A stretch of 10,492 nt of DNA from Euperipatoides rowelli (Eukaryota > Onychophora > Udeonychophora > Euonychophora > Peripatopsidae), in NCBI GenBank assembly GCA_003024985.2, contig PXIH01S0004998.1; one strand, 5' to 3'. Shown here piece by piece: positions 1 through 7,475 of the stretch. The translations under genes and the position numbers were made by a program. Positions within the stretch are counted from its first letter, which is position 1. Each line of letters starts with the position of its first letter. The notes under the pieces were generated by a model that saw nothing but the letters and a program-made list of their open reading frames with translations, had not been told where the DNA came from and did no database searches.

Positions 1-1315
1 GTAGGCCTTAATAAAAAAGCTTAAAAGTGACACACAATGGATTTTAACTTTTTTTTATCATTTAATTTGAAAGATGATTTAAAAAAATTATTCCACTAGT
101 TAAAAAAAAATAAAAAATTATTCAGAATATTATTACCATAATCAAAATCCGTTTTATAGATCCTCCCCCTTTAAACAGTAATGTATTCAATAGCCACTTT
201 GTCGCTGTTTCAGGCATATTTGACATCATCGGTGTTCTACCTCCAAACTTGATAAAATATGAGAATTGTCTAAATACAGACGATACAATTCTTATTCTAT
301 GGAGTTTTTGACATCTGAGCATATATTTTCATCATTACGGAAGTGCAGTCAAAATTCTCAAAATTGATCAAAAAAATTATTATTACACCCCTTCATCATC
401 AAAGGGTTGGGCATAGTGGGCTTAATACGTAGTAGGAGTAAGGTAAAGTTAGGACTATAAATAAAAAATTAACACGACTAAAAACGTGAATTGTATCGCC
501 AGTTTCTAGACTCTCATATAAATATGTGGGTGTGTATGTAAATTTTTTTGAAAACCACTCTGAACATCAGAGCATCATGCTCAATCAAGAAAAGTCTGTC
601 TTATATTAATTAACTTTGAGCATGAAACTCTACGGATGTTAAATAAATCAGAGCACACTTGGAGGTGTTAGGTTCAAATGTTTTGTTTTTTTCTCTTCTT
701 AGCAGTGACATTATAAAAACTCCAAAAATCAATAAATCAAATGTCACACTTTTAAAAAAAAATAGAAGATAATTTCAGCCTTTTAAAATGTGTAGGCTAC
801 TTCATTTAATAAATTAAATAAAAAATAAACAAAATAATGGTTCTATTTCAGAATTTCAAAAGTCTATTCTTGTACAACTCAGGAATTTCAAATATTTAAA
901 GAATTAATTTAATTTTTGTGGGTTTTAAAAAAAAATCATGATTATTTCATAATCAACGTCGAAGATTTGGAATGGCGATAATTTATAATAAATGGCTAAC
1001 GCTGCTCCTCATCTTTATAAATACACACGGCTAAATGATTCTCATTATTTTGACTGTTGGTTGACATCTTTTGTCTGAATATTTGTATATTAAATTCATC
1101 ACTGAAAATTCTTTCTGAACAGTTTTGGGAATACCGGTATTCAGATTCTGACAATTTCTCTGCACATTTTCCAAATAATCATTGTTGTCTACTTCGTAAT
1201 TTAAAAAATGCATTGAATGCTATGTTTTTGTATGCTTTTTTCCACAGAACAATTCAAGATATTTATTATTTTTACTACAATGATTTGTTTTCTTATGATT
1301 TGTACTGTATATTTG
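1..1315. other. AT-rich non-coding stretch
   Basis: I see no gene in this stretch. Short ORFs on either strand are low-complexity and match no family I know. It holds two foldbacks: an 8-bp perfect stem (AGAATTGT at 262-269 with ACAATTCT at 285-292) and a longer imperfect inverted repeat at 563-640, listed separately. Long A and T runs are frequent. The sequence at 160-240 is a little richer in G+C but I cannot assign it. Confidence 0.6.
563..640. repeat. Imperfect inverted repeat (hairpin)
   Basis: The left arm (563-584, ending ATGCTCAA) and right arm (616-640, starting TTGAGCAT) pair over about 20 positions. The paired blocks are TTGAGCATGA, CTCT and GATGTT, with small bulges and a loop of about 31 bases. 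This is seen directly in the sequence. It could be the remains of a small palindromic MITE or a hairpin RNA. No flanking target duplication was found, so the nature of the element is open. Confidence 0.5.
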
Positions 1316-1508
1316 CAGTGATGGATTGGGCTCAAGGAAATCGGGAATTTCCCGAGAGGACAATGCATTTTTTTACATAACATTTTTTAAATTTTCAATG
1401 CCCTCCTCCCCCCCCCCCCCTTTTGTGGTGTGTAAACCATCCTCCTTTCCCAAGGGCTGATAGATGGGTACATTTTCCGGGCTGATCTAATGAGCCAATC
1501 CTTCCTTG
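1316..1508. mobile_element. Small hAT-like MITE, 193 bp
   Basis: The left end starts CAGTGATGGATTGGGCTC. The right end, read on the minus strand, starts CAAGGAAGGATTGGCTC. The two agree at about 15 of the first 18 positions, allowing one single-base gap. CAGTG is the usual start of a hAT terminal inverted repeat. The flanking octamers (TATATTTG at 1308-1315, TATTAATT at 1509-1516) agree at only 4 of 8 positions, so the target duplication is decayed or the exact ends are slightly off. The interior has no transposase and carries a C13 run at 1408-1420. ORFs crossing this region are incidental. The inverted repeat is clear; assignment to hAT is inference. Confidence 0.65.
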
Positions 1509-1544
1509 TATTAATTTTACACTTTTAGTTCTTTCTTATGGAGA

Positions 1545-1587
1545 AATAAATGTTGAATTTTGATCATTTAAAAAAAAAAAAAAAAAA
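1545..1587 (+). other. AATAAA plus poly(A) tract (retroposed 3' end?)
   Basis: AATAAA at 1545-1550 is followed 19 bases later by an uninterrupted A18 tract (1570-1587). That spacing is typical of a cleaved, polyadenylated RNA copied back into the genome, such as a LINE or processed-pseudogene 3' end on the plus strand. I found no coding trace upstream and no convincing target-site duplication, so a chance A tract remains possible. Confidence 0.4.
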
Positions 1588-1886
1588 GATTTTGTTAAAT
1601 TCAAAACCTTTTCAGAATTGTTTTTCTTTCACTCAGTCTGTATAAAAGCAAGAGCAATCAAAGTTTGGCAAGCCATTTTTAATAACCATGACAGTTCAGG
1701 CCATACATTGTTCCAAACATTTAATTTGGGATGGTGTAAGGTGGACTTTTTTTTTTTAGTTGGTGACGCATTATTTTAAACTATTTAAATATGGACTTCA
1801 AAAACGTTTAAATTTAAAACATTTATCCCAATTTTGGAATCTCTCTGTAATAAGCACAAGAATTTCACAACTTTTGAACTTTGAAC
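1588..1886. other. AT-rich non-coding stretch
   Basis: This lies between the A18 tract and the next hAT MITE. I see only T and A runs (for example a T run near 1747-1757) and no gene, repeat structure or regulatory site. Confidence 0.5.
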
Positions 1887-2216
1887 CAAGGCTGTGGAGT
1901 CAGTATGCCAAATCTTAACTCCTCTATTTTTCTACTATCCAACACTGACTCCAATTCCTTTTTAAACGTGTCTCACACTACATAAATTAATACTTATTAT
2001 GTGCAAATTTCAGTCGATCATTTTTTTAAAAAGTAGGCCTATATCAAAATTATTGGCAGATAAAATTAAATCTATCGTTATACTTCAACACATCACATTA
2101 GTCCCATATAGTTGTAGCCTATACTATAAATTTTTATCTGAAGCTGGTGTCAGTATATTTTTACCAATTCCACCTAAAATTAAATCCGACTCCGACCCCA
2201 CAGTACTGATTTGAAC
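1879..2216. repeat. Target-site duplication of the 322-bp hAT MITE
   Basis: CTTTGAAC at 1879-1886 and ATTTGAAC at 2209-2216 flank the element directly and differ at one base. Eight bases is the duplication size made by hAT transposases. Confidence 0.75.
1887..2208. mobile_element. hAT MITE, 322 bp, with 8-bp TSD
   Basis: The left end reads CAAGGCTGTGGAGTCAG. The right end, on the minus strand, reads CAGTACTGTGGGGTCGG. They agree at 12 of 17 positions and suggest an ancestral CAGGGCTGTGGAGTCGG-like terminus. Subterminal ACTCC and TCCGACTCCGAC units are present at the two sides. The flanking octamers CTTTGAAC (1879-1886) and ATTTGAAC (2209-2216) agree at 7 of 8, which is the hAT target-duplication length. 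The interior is AT-rich with no transposase trace, so it is non-autonomous. It contains one TAGGCCTA (2034-2041) and one TAGCCTA (2115-2121). The small ORF inside it is an accident of the repeat. Confidence 0.82.
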
Positions 2217-2242
2217 ATAATTTTACATCATGCCAGAATAGG

Positions 2243-2384
2243 TTTAAGGCAACTTGATATTCCCACCATCTTCTCTTTAACATCATTAAGGGCGATAAAC
2301 AGGTTACCATATCACCTATTGTACACAAGATCATACCTGATACCTAAAAAGACTTTAGGCAGCTTGAATCCCACCCCCCTTCCC
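2243..2384. repeat. Diverged direct repeat, two copies about 110 bp apart
   Basis: Copy 1 (2243-2274) reads TTTAAGGCAACTTGA followed by a TCCCACC block. Copy 2 (2353-2384) reads CTTTAGGCAGCTTGA followed by the same TCCCACC block. Similarity covers about 30 bases and fades on either side. An old tandem duplication or two fragments of one repeat family would both explain it. Confidence 0.5.
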
Positions 2385-2446
2385 AAAATGGAAACTTTTG
2401 AACTGTCATGCATTGTGTGCCAAATGAATGAGCAAAGTGAGATTAG

Positions 2447-2542
2447 TGTGTTTTTATGTTTTTTTTAAATTTCCATCCATTAAGAGTTGGTATGTGTGAA
2501 GAACAAATTTAGGGTAATTAAATGTGTTTTTATGTTTTTTTT
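2447..2542. repeat. Exact 20-bp direct repeat, 76 bp apart
   Basis: TGTGTTTTTATGTTTTTTTT occurs at 2447-2466 and again at 2523-2542. The motif is T-rich, which lowers its weight, but the TGTG and ATG positions are kept. Nearby ATGAATGAGCAAA (about 2424) and ATGAACGAGCAAG (about 2594) are also alike, suggesting a decayed tandem array across 2420-2620. Confidence 0.45.
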
Positions 2543-3840
2543 TTCATGCAACGCAAAATACAATGAACAAGAGAAACAAGGTTACTATCCATGATGAACG
2601 AGCAAGAGCGATGATTGTAGGCTATAAATAAGCAAAGTAGGGTCCTACCATCCTGGTTCTATTTTAAGTTAAAAACTGTACACCAAGGCTACTTGAAATA
2701 AATATCATTTGCAATCTTTTTTTTTTTTGTTTTGTAGAAAATTATCATTATAACCAATATGAAATTTTAACAAAAATATATATTGAGGCAAAGTAATTAA
2801 AATTAAAAGATTATGAACATTATCAATTATATTGAATAGAACAAAGAACAACAACAAAAATGTTTAGATGTAATTAATTATCAAAAATAAATATAAAAAA
2901 CAACAACTTATACAGTAATTGATAAAACCTGAAAAAAATAATCAGATATATTCTGAACTATTTAGGATTTTTTTAAATAATAGTCTGTGATTAAAAGCGT
3001 TTTATTGTATTAAATTTAAATAAACATGTACAAAAAGGAGATGAACAGTCAGACATCTTAGTCTGAATCCTCTAATACTACAGAACAAATAAAAATCCCT
3101 ATGTACAGTACAGTACATGCTATCAGGACACTGTCTTCCATGGAGTAATGACATTAAGGCTTGACATTTTTAATTACATGTTTATGTTGTTTAAAATTAA
3201 AGCTGTTTTTACATAAACAATAATTTAGTTCTCTATAATTTGTAATAATTTAATATTTGACAGAGCCCAGTTATTTTTAAACATTTTTACAAGTTGTTTT
3301 GCTTCATTGAGGCGAAGCCATCGTGCATGCTAACTGCTATGAATTTCAAATACTACAGTAGGCTATATATTTAGTTATACAATAATAAGAAAATAGTAAA
3401 AAAATAATAATAACCTGTGAATGATGTTTTGTAGCTGAAGAGTGAAGACATTTGAAACTTTCATATAAACATCATCTTGCTCTTCTTAAAACCTTTTTTT
3501 TTTTTAATGCTTCCAGCTTACCAATAACAATTTAGTTTTCAACTTTGGTTGTAATTCATTAAAAAACGTTTAAAAAAAAGCAATCCAGCAATTAAAAAGC
3601 ACATAGCTAGGCCGTCTAGACTTCAATTTTGAGAACTTTTACTGACCCACCTAACACTACTAGCGCCCATGAAACCTCATAAACAAACATAAGGTGGCTT
3701 CCTAATCAACCATGGATAAAAATGCTTTTAACTAGCGGGCAAATCATGCTTGTATTCTACCACTGACCCACTTAAAAAAGTCAATGCACTCTTGAATATT
3801 GCTTGTGGCCAATCAAATTATATTATACTGGCCCTTTTTT

Positions 3841-3861
3841 AATAATAATAACAATAATAAA
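3841..3861. repeat. AAT microsatellite
   Basis: Trinucleotide AAT units occur in a row with one AAC interruption. A similar short ATT tract lies at about 10054-10070. Confidence 0.7.
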
Positions 3862-3930
3862 AGAGAAAAAGTGTGTTAGCAGGACTGATATAAACTTTTA
3901 TTATACTGTATGTTAAGTTGCAAATCAAAT

Positions 3931-3943
3931 GGGGGGGGGGGGN
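3931..3943. repeat. G12 homopolymer ending in an unresolved base
   Basis: Twelve G bases are followed by the only N in the window (3943). The run probably stalled sequencing or marks a length uncertainty, so the true length here is not known. Confidence 0.9.
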
Positions 3944-4049
3944 TGTATAGGCTATATTTTTAATTCCACATATTTTTTAATAATTTGGTGCAAAGAGTTT
4001 ATAAAAAAATTAAAATTATAAAATTTGATAAATACAATTCCAATGTCTA

Positions 4050-4078
4050 TTTTTTTTTTTTAAAGAACAAACTTTATT
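4050..4078 (-). terminator. LINE poly(A) signal and tail
   Basis: On the minus strand AATAAA (plus-strand TTTATT, 4073-4078) is followed about 11 bases later by A12 (plus-strand T run 4050-4061). The run directly abuts the left target duplication. This marks the 3' end of the retroposed RNA. Confidence 0.7.
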
Positions 4079-4431
4079 GATTCACAATCGATTTCTAGGC
4101 AACATATTTTAGTTAATACCAACATGATAGCAAAATCGTTTTGATAATTAACCAAATTTTGAAACATTAAACATTTGAAAAGGGTTTAAAACAAAACTTT
4201 TGTGCTTTTCCTTTCCCTTTTTTGTTTTAAATTTTTACCACAGAGACAATCAGCCTTGTTCCTCTTTTCTTCCCTTTTTTTAAACAATCTTGTTGAACTG
4301 AAGTTTTTATCTACATTTAACTATAATAACATGTTAATCTGTTTATATTGGAGTTTTCCATATCTTATTTTTGAGACTAAGTGACTGTGTTCTAGAGTCC
4401 CTATTTACATTATAACACTGGTAATATGTTT

Positions 4432-4666
4432 GGTAAGATTCCGTTATCTGCCCACCAATATGGCTGACGGTAGTAAGTTGAAATTATCTAGATCAGCGCT
4501 AAGCAAAATATTATTTCACCTCTAGATTATCCTAGGGTTACGATAAGGATGGCAAAGAAAATATACTAAAATTGGCGAGAAAAATACTAATTTCCCATTA
4601 CTACGTTTTAGTTGTTGCGTGACTCCTACGTTAATTATGTTGGTGGGCAGAAAACAGAATCTGACC
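4432..4666. mobile_element. MITE, 235 bp, GGTNAGATTC ends, 7-8 bp TSD
   Basis: The left end reads GGTAAGATTCCGTTATCTGC. The right end on the minus strand reads GGTCAGATTCTGTTTTCTGC. They agree at 24 of the first 28 positions, and looser similarity continues inward. Flanks are ATATGTTT (4424-4431) and CTATGTTT (4667-4674), 7 of 8 identical; equally it could be a perfect 7-bp TATGTTT with one extra C in the element. There is no coding sequence. The termini lack the CAG of hAT. GG ends with an 8-9 bp duplication would fit Merlin, but the superfamily is not settled. It is nested inside the LINE 3' UTR. Confidence 0.8.
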
Positions 4667-4757
4667 CTATGTTTTTCTTTGTTATTGACTAAACTATTTG
4701 TTGGGTGTCAATGTTCACATATATCATTACGCCATGCCTTTTCAAAGTGACTAAAAT

Positions 4758-5199
4758 TCATATAAAACATATCGGCAATATAATCAAACTTAGCTCGGCC
4801 TTAATGTAATTCCAGGCCTTAGCAATCTGAAAATTGAATAGCCTACCCTGTGATTTCGCTATATTTCCAACTTGAAAAATAAGATGATCATTATAGGTTT
4901 TGCCAATTTTTTTGTTTGGACGCACAAATGCCATTATTTTTTTACAATCACCCTTTACAAAATCAAACGTTCTTGAAATTTATTCTTTACAGCAAATACC
5001 TTGCATTTGAACAGTATGTGTTCTATTAACTCTTGTTGCACATTACGCACAAGTTTTCCATCTAAAATCCAAATCTTTCCATCAAAATATCCCTTGTGGC
5101 AGTGCCATATGACCTAGTTTGTAATCAAAGTCGACTAGTCTTGGTTTTGCAAAGCCCTTGATCATAATTTTTAGGATGGAACAACTGAAGTGAGCCATT
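4758..5199 (-). pseudogene. LINE ORF2 C-terminal zinc-knuckle remnant, frameshifted
   Basis: Minus-strand translation begins with an open frame containing KPRLVDFDYKLGHMALPQG and stops at 5082-5084. Adjacent frames continue with a CVMCN block (5038-5049) and then, after a frame change near 5024-5037, EHILFKCKVF with His at 5018-5020 and Cys at 5003-5005. Joined in order the pieces give a C-x2-C ... H-x4-C zinc knuckle after a basic, aromatic 'DFxYKLxHxALPxG' block. That is the layout of the zf-RVT-type C-terminus of LINE reverse transcriptases (family knowledge). A further open frame ends at a TGA at 4758-4760. Stops and at least two frame changes show it is dead. Endonuclease and polymerase domains are absent, as expected after 5' truncation. 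Clade assignment is inference. Confidence 0.65.
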
Positions 5200-5212
5200 A
5201 TTCCATGTCTAT

Positions 5213-6327
5213 ATTCATTAGCACAGTAGGCCTACTACAATAAAAGCAGATTGAACCTATTCAGGTAGAGAAAAAGTTCTTAACTTAGGAAGAGAAGATG
5301 AAGAGTGAATTTGATTTATTGTGTTTCATCCAATAACTCATATACCGGTAGGCTACTCAATTTATAAACATGCAAGCAAACAATACTATATGTACATTTA
5401 AAAAGTATGGAACCAGCACCCTGGAGGTAATACTGCACCCTGAGAGTTAATACAGTATATAAAGTTACTATTTGCTTTAATATGAATATTTTCTTCCTGA
5501 TACTACTAGGGATTACATCATCCATAACTTTTTATCTAAACTGCACTGGATCTTTAACTTTCTTTTTAGAGATCTGTATTTTAAATGGCAATATTTTTTT
5601 CCCCAATGATTCCAAAAACCCAATTAACAGTGTTATCAGTATCTATTTGCAAACAAAAACAATCACCAACATCAGCAATACAACATCCAATAGAGGTGTT
5701 ATCACAATATTGATAAAGAGAGTAAGTCTACACAATGAAGGAATTTGAATAAAGTTAAAAATTTAGGACTCTCGACTACACCCTGTATAATGAATAAACA
5801 GATATCTCTTTACTATTAGACACTGCTTTCTGACCACTACAAGATATCTTAACATATATTGATTTCTATCACAAAAAATCTTCCATCAATGTTATTGACA
5901 ATATTATTTCTTTCCATGATTTAAAAAAATTTATCATGAGTCAAACTGCAAATCCCAAATGTATTTAAGTGTAAATTTTTTCTTTTCTTTTTTAGATTTT
6001 AATCAGGAAATCAAATAATGTTATAAAGAAAAATTTATTTAGTGAAATTTAAAATTGATAATAAATGTAATATTTTGGTTCAGGGACAATTTTATAGTGG
6101 AGCCTAGTGAAATAAAGTGAATATGGTCCCTATTATTGGACTACAACTTTACTACTAATAACCAACTTTAACCAGGATATTAATTTTCAGCATAGTTTTT
6201 TTTTCTTCCCTTTTTAATAAAATGTAGTGCAGCGGAAAGTTTTATAGCTTTTCTAATTTGAATAATGTTATGAAACATTCCTAAAATTGATATTAATGCA
6301 AAACTGAACAATTTGACATCCTCTCTA
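5213..6327. other. AT-rich intergenic stretch
   Basis: I see no gene. ORFs of 69 and 88 codons here are hydrophobic or low-complexity and match nothing I recognise. The only structure is a two-copy tandem repeat at 5415-5453, plus single TAGGCCTA (5227-5234) and TAGGCTA (5349-5355) motifs. Confidence 0.5.
5415..5453. repeat. Two-copy tandem repeat, about 19-20 bp unit
   Basis: AGCACCCTGGAGGTAATAC (5415-5433) is followed directly by TGCACCCTGAGAGTTAATAC (5434-5453). The units share GCACCCTG and TAATAC. This is a short local duplication of unknown meaning. Confidence 0.65.
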
Positions 6328-6698
6328 TACTAGTGGCCCCATATTCGAATCAGGGCCTTGGGACTGGAAATTCAGACAGGGCCCCTTATACATAACCGTT
6401 TTGTTACGGGGACCCTTGTTCATTAATATTTGATGTTTTTTTTTTTTGGTTGCATGGATGTTTCATTTACTTCTTGTCATATTTGATAAGCTTTTTTTTT
6501 CTATGGACTATGGGTCCATTGTTCACCTTTACAAGCCTATGGGGCCTCTTGTCCAGTCCTATGGGTACCACCCTCCACATCAACCCTAATAGATGTAGTT
6601 TATTATGAAAGTTGTTCATGTGCAGGATCCCCCCCCCTGCCCCTGGGACTACAGCCCATTCACCCCCCCCCCTCTATGTGAGAGGCCTACTAGTGGCC
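6328..6698. repeat. G+C-rich repeat patch bounded by an 11-bp direct repeat
   Basis: TACTAGTGGCC occurs at 6328-6338 and 6688-6698. The interval between is much richer in G+C than its surroundings. It carries a recurring motif of the form GGGNCC-N-TTGTTCA at 6408-6422, 6511-6525 and, looser, 6540-6555. It also carries CTATGGG at 6508, 6537 and 6559, and C9 and C10 runs (6629-6637, 6663-6672). The phrase GCCTATGGG recurs in the left part of the hAT at 6821, so this may be a related non-autonomous element or SINE-like unit. I found no clean terminal inverted repeat, and its class is unknown. Confidence 0.45.
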
Positions 6699-6820
6699 TG
6701 AGATAGTAATCTTCTCGGAAGTTAGAAAAAAAGGAAAGATATACCAGTACTGATAATCTCCTAACACACATATCCTTATTCAGTAATCTCCTTTCTATTC
6801 ACATTCACTGTGTATACACA

Positions 6821-7381
6821 CTGTGCTGGATTACCCATAAGGCTGAGAATGCTTGAGCCTATGGGCCCCACAGACTAGGGGGCCCCCATCATTTAATTTT
6901 ATTTTGTCCATTAACAATATATTATTTTCAGTGTAGAGGACAAAAATAAAAATTTGCTTAAAAGAAATATTATTACAGGTATGTTTTCCTAATGTGGCTA
7001 TAGCATATAGAATATATTTAACGATGCCGTGTTCCGTAAATGAAGAAAGATATTTTTCAAAACTTGCATAGGCCTATATAAAAAATGAAGAGAGTTCCAC
7101 AATGGCGCAAGATTGACTAAATGCTTTAAGTTTAATTTGTATTGAACATGAATTTGCTAAACAAATTGACTCTTCAGAAGTAATAAATTGATTTGCATCT
7201 GGAAAAGTAAGAAAAGTAAATTTATAAATTATATTTGTTTATGTTTATATAATAAGAAAAATAAAAAAAATGTACCTATTAAAGTATATGCAATTTTCTA
7301 GTATTATTTATAATGTGGTTTTAAAAGGGCCCCCGAAAAGTAACTAGCCTACAGGCCCCAAAGTGTCTTAATCCGCCACTG
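6821..7381 (+). mobile_element. Internally deleted hAT transposon, 561 bp
   Basis: The left end reads CTGTGCTGGATTA. The right end on the minus strand reads CAGTGGCGGATTA. They agree at 10 of 13 positions, and the right end is a canonical hAT CAGTGGCGGATT terminus. Flanking octamers TATACACA (6813-6820) and TATACATT (7382-7389) agree at 6 of 8. Both subterminal regions carry GGGCCC blocks (about 6864-6886 and 7326-7333). The interior keeps only the 3' end of a transposase gene on the plus strand, with the central catalytic region missing. The encoded tail resembles the hAT group related to ZMYM1-like host proteins (family knowledge). The element cannot have moved by itself. Confidence 0.88.
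6946..7227 (+). pseudogene. hAT transposase C-terminal dimerization domain remnant
   Basis: The frame containing codon 7021-7023 reads a FPNVAIAYRIYLTMPCSVN block, then EERYFSKLA, a stop (TAG at 7069-7071), AYIKNEESSTMAQD, a second stop, LNALSLICIEHEFAKQID, and a third stop before FASGKVRKVNL. It ends at TAA 7225-7227. The order 'P-x-SVxxxERxFSKL...IKN...M...LNxLxLxxIEHExAxxID' is the hAT dimerization region at the transposase C-terminus. Three in-frame stops show decay but the reading frame is otherwise kept. Two residues around the first stop look extra against the family pattern, matching a 6-bp TAGGCC insertion. The DDE catalytic core and BED finger are absent. Confidence 0.85.
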
Positions 7382-7398
7382 TATACATTGTTATAACC

Positions 7399-7475
7399 CA
7401 GGCATGAGCAACATACGTTCTGCGGGTTAGATCCGGCCCGCCATACCAATAATGTGGCCTGCGAACAATCTTAAA
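7399..7475 (+). mobile_element. Orphan hAT left terminus
   Basis: The sequence from 7399 begins CAGGCATGAGCAACATACG and runs into GCGGGTTAGATCCGGCCCGC (7422-7441), then GTGGCCTGCG. This resembles the GGCCCGC-rich 5' ends of Charlie-like hAT elements starting CAGGGGT/CAGGGGC (family knowledge). I could not find a convincing right end or TSD partner for TTATAACC (7391-7398), so the 3' boundary is arbitrary and the element may be truncated. It starts 17 bp after the preceding hAT ends, which is almost exactly two 8-bp duplications. Confidence 0.5.

Larger units (their letters stand above)
2209..4036. other. Long AT-rich intergenic stretch with decayed repeats
   Basis: I find no gene over about 1.8 kb. 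Structures that can be read are a diverged direct repeat (2243-2274 and 2353-2384), an exact 20-bp direct repeat (2447-2466 and 2523-2542), and ACTGACCCAC twice (3641-3650 and 3762-3771). There is also an AAT microsatellite near 3841-3861 and a G12 run followed by an N. A TTTATT near 3001-3006 could be a minus-strand poly(A) signal, but no coding trace lies beside it. Confidence 0.5.
4051..5199 (-). mobile_element. 5'-truncated LINE with poly(A) tail and TSD
   Basis: Read on the minus strand, this segment starts with a reverse-transcriptase C-terminal coding remnant (5199 to 4758), continues through a 3' UTR, passes an AATAAA (4078-4073) and ends in a poly(A) tract (plus-strand T run 4050-4061). 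It is flanked by ATTCCAATGTCTAT (4037-4050) and ATTCCATGTCTAT (5200-5212), identical apart from one base indel. That is the long target duplication expected of target-primed reverse transcription. Truncation at the 5' side, the duplication and the tail together make a LINE insertion the best reading. A 235-bp MITE sits inside its 3' UTR, so the LINE is the older insertion. Clade is uncertain; the C-terminal pattern resembles L1/Tx1-type ORF2. Confidence 0.75.
4037..5212. repeat. Target-site duplication of the LINE insertion
   Basis: The left copy ATTCCAATGTCTAT (4037-4050) and right copy ATTCCATGTCTAT (5200-5212) differ by one A. The left copy abuts the poly(T) face of the tail and the right copy abuts the truncated 5' end. 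Confidence 0.68.
6813..7389. repeat. Target-site duplication of the 561-bp hAT
   Basis: TATACACA at 6813-6820 and TATACATT at 7382-7389 flank the element directly. The first six bases are identical and the last two differ. Confidence 0.7.

Noticed and set aside
122-322. 66-codon minus-strand ORF
   Set aside because: Its product matches no family I know and it has no splice or conservation support. An ORF of this length is expected by chance.
1057-1380. 107-codon plus-strand ORF
   Set aside because: It is the longest ORF, but it is rich in F, Y, N and L as expected from AT-rich DNA, and its 3' part runs into the MITE at 1316. I see no domain in it.
2211-2468. 85-codon plus-strand ORF
   Set aside because: It starts in the right TSD of the hAT MITE and spans a diverged direct repeat, so it is incidental.
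3001-3200. Possible 3' UTR of a minus-strand host gene (TTTATT at 3001-3006)
   Set aside because: AATAAA hexamers are common by chance in this composition, and no coding exon was seen to the right before the LINE.
5482-5748. 88-codon ORF with a hydrophobic start that looks like a signal peptide
   Set aside because: The hydrophobicity follows from T-rich codons. The rest is low-complexity N/I/T/S with no recognisable motif.
5777-5787. TACACCCTGTA resembling a mariner-type terminus
   Set aside because: No opposite TACAGGGTG-like end was found at a plausible distance, and the match is only about 11 bases.
6342-6354. ATTCGAATCAGG as a tRNA-type B box of a SINE
   Set aside because: No A box lies at the right spacing upstream, and no tRNA fold or A-tail follows.
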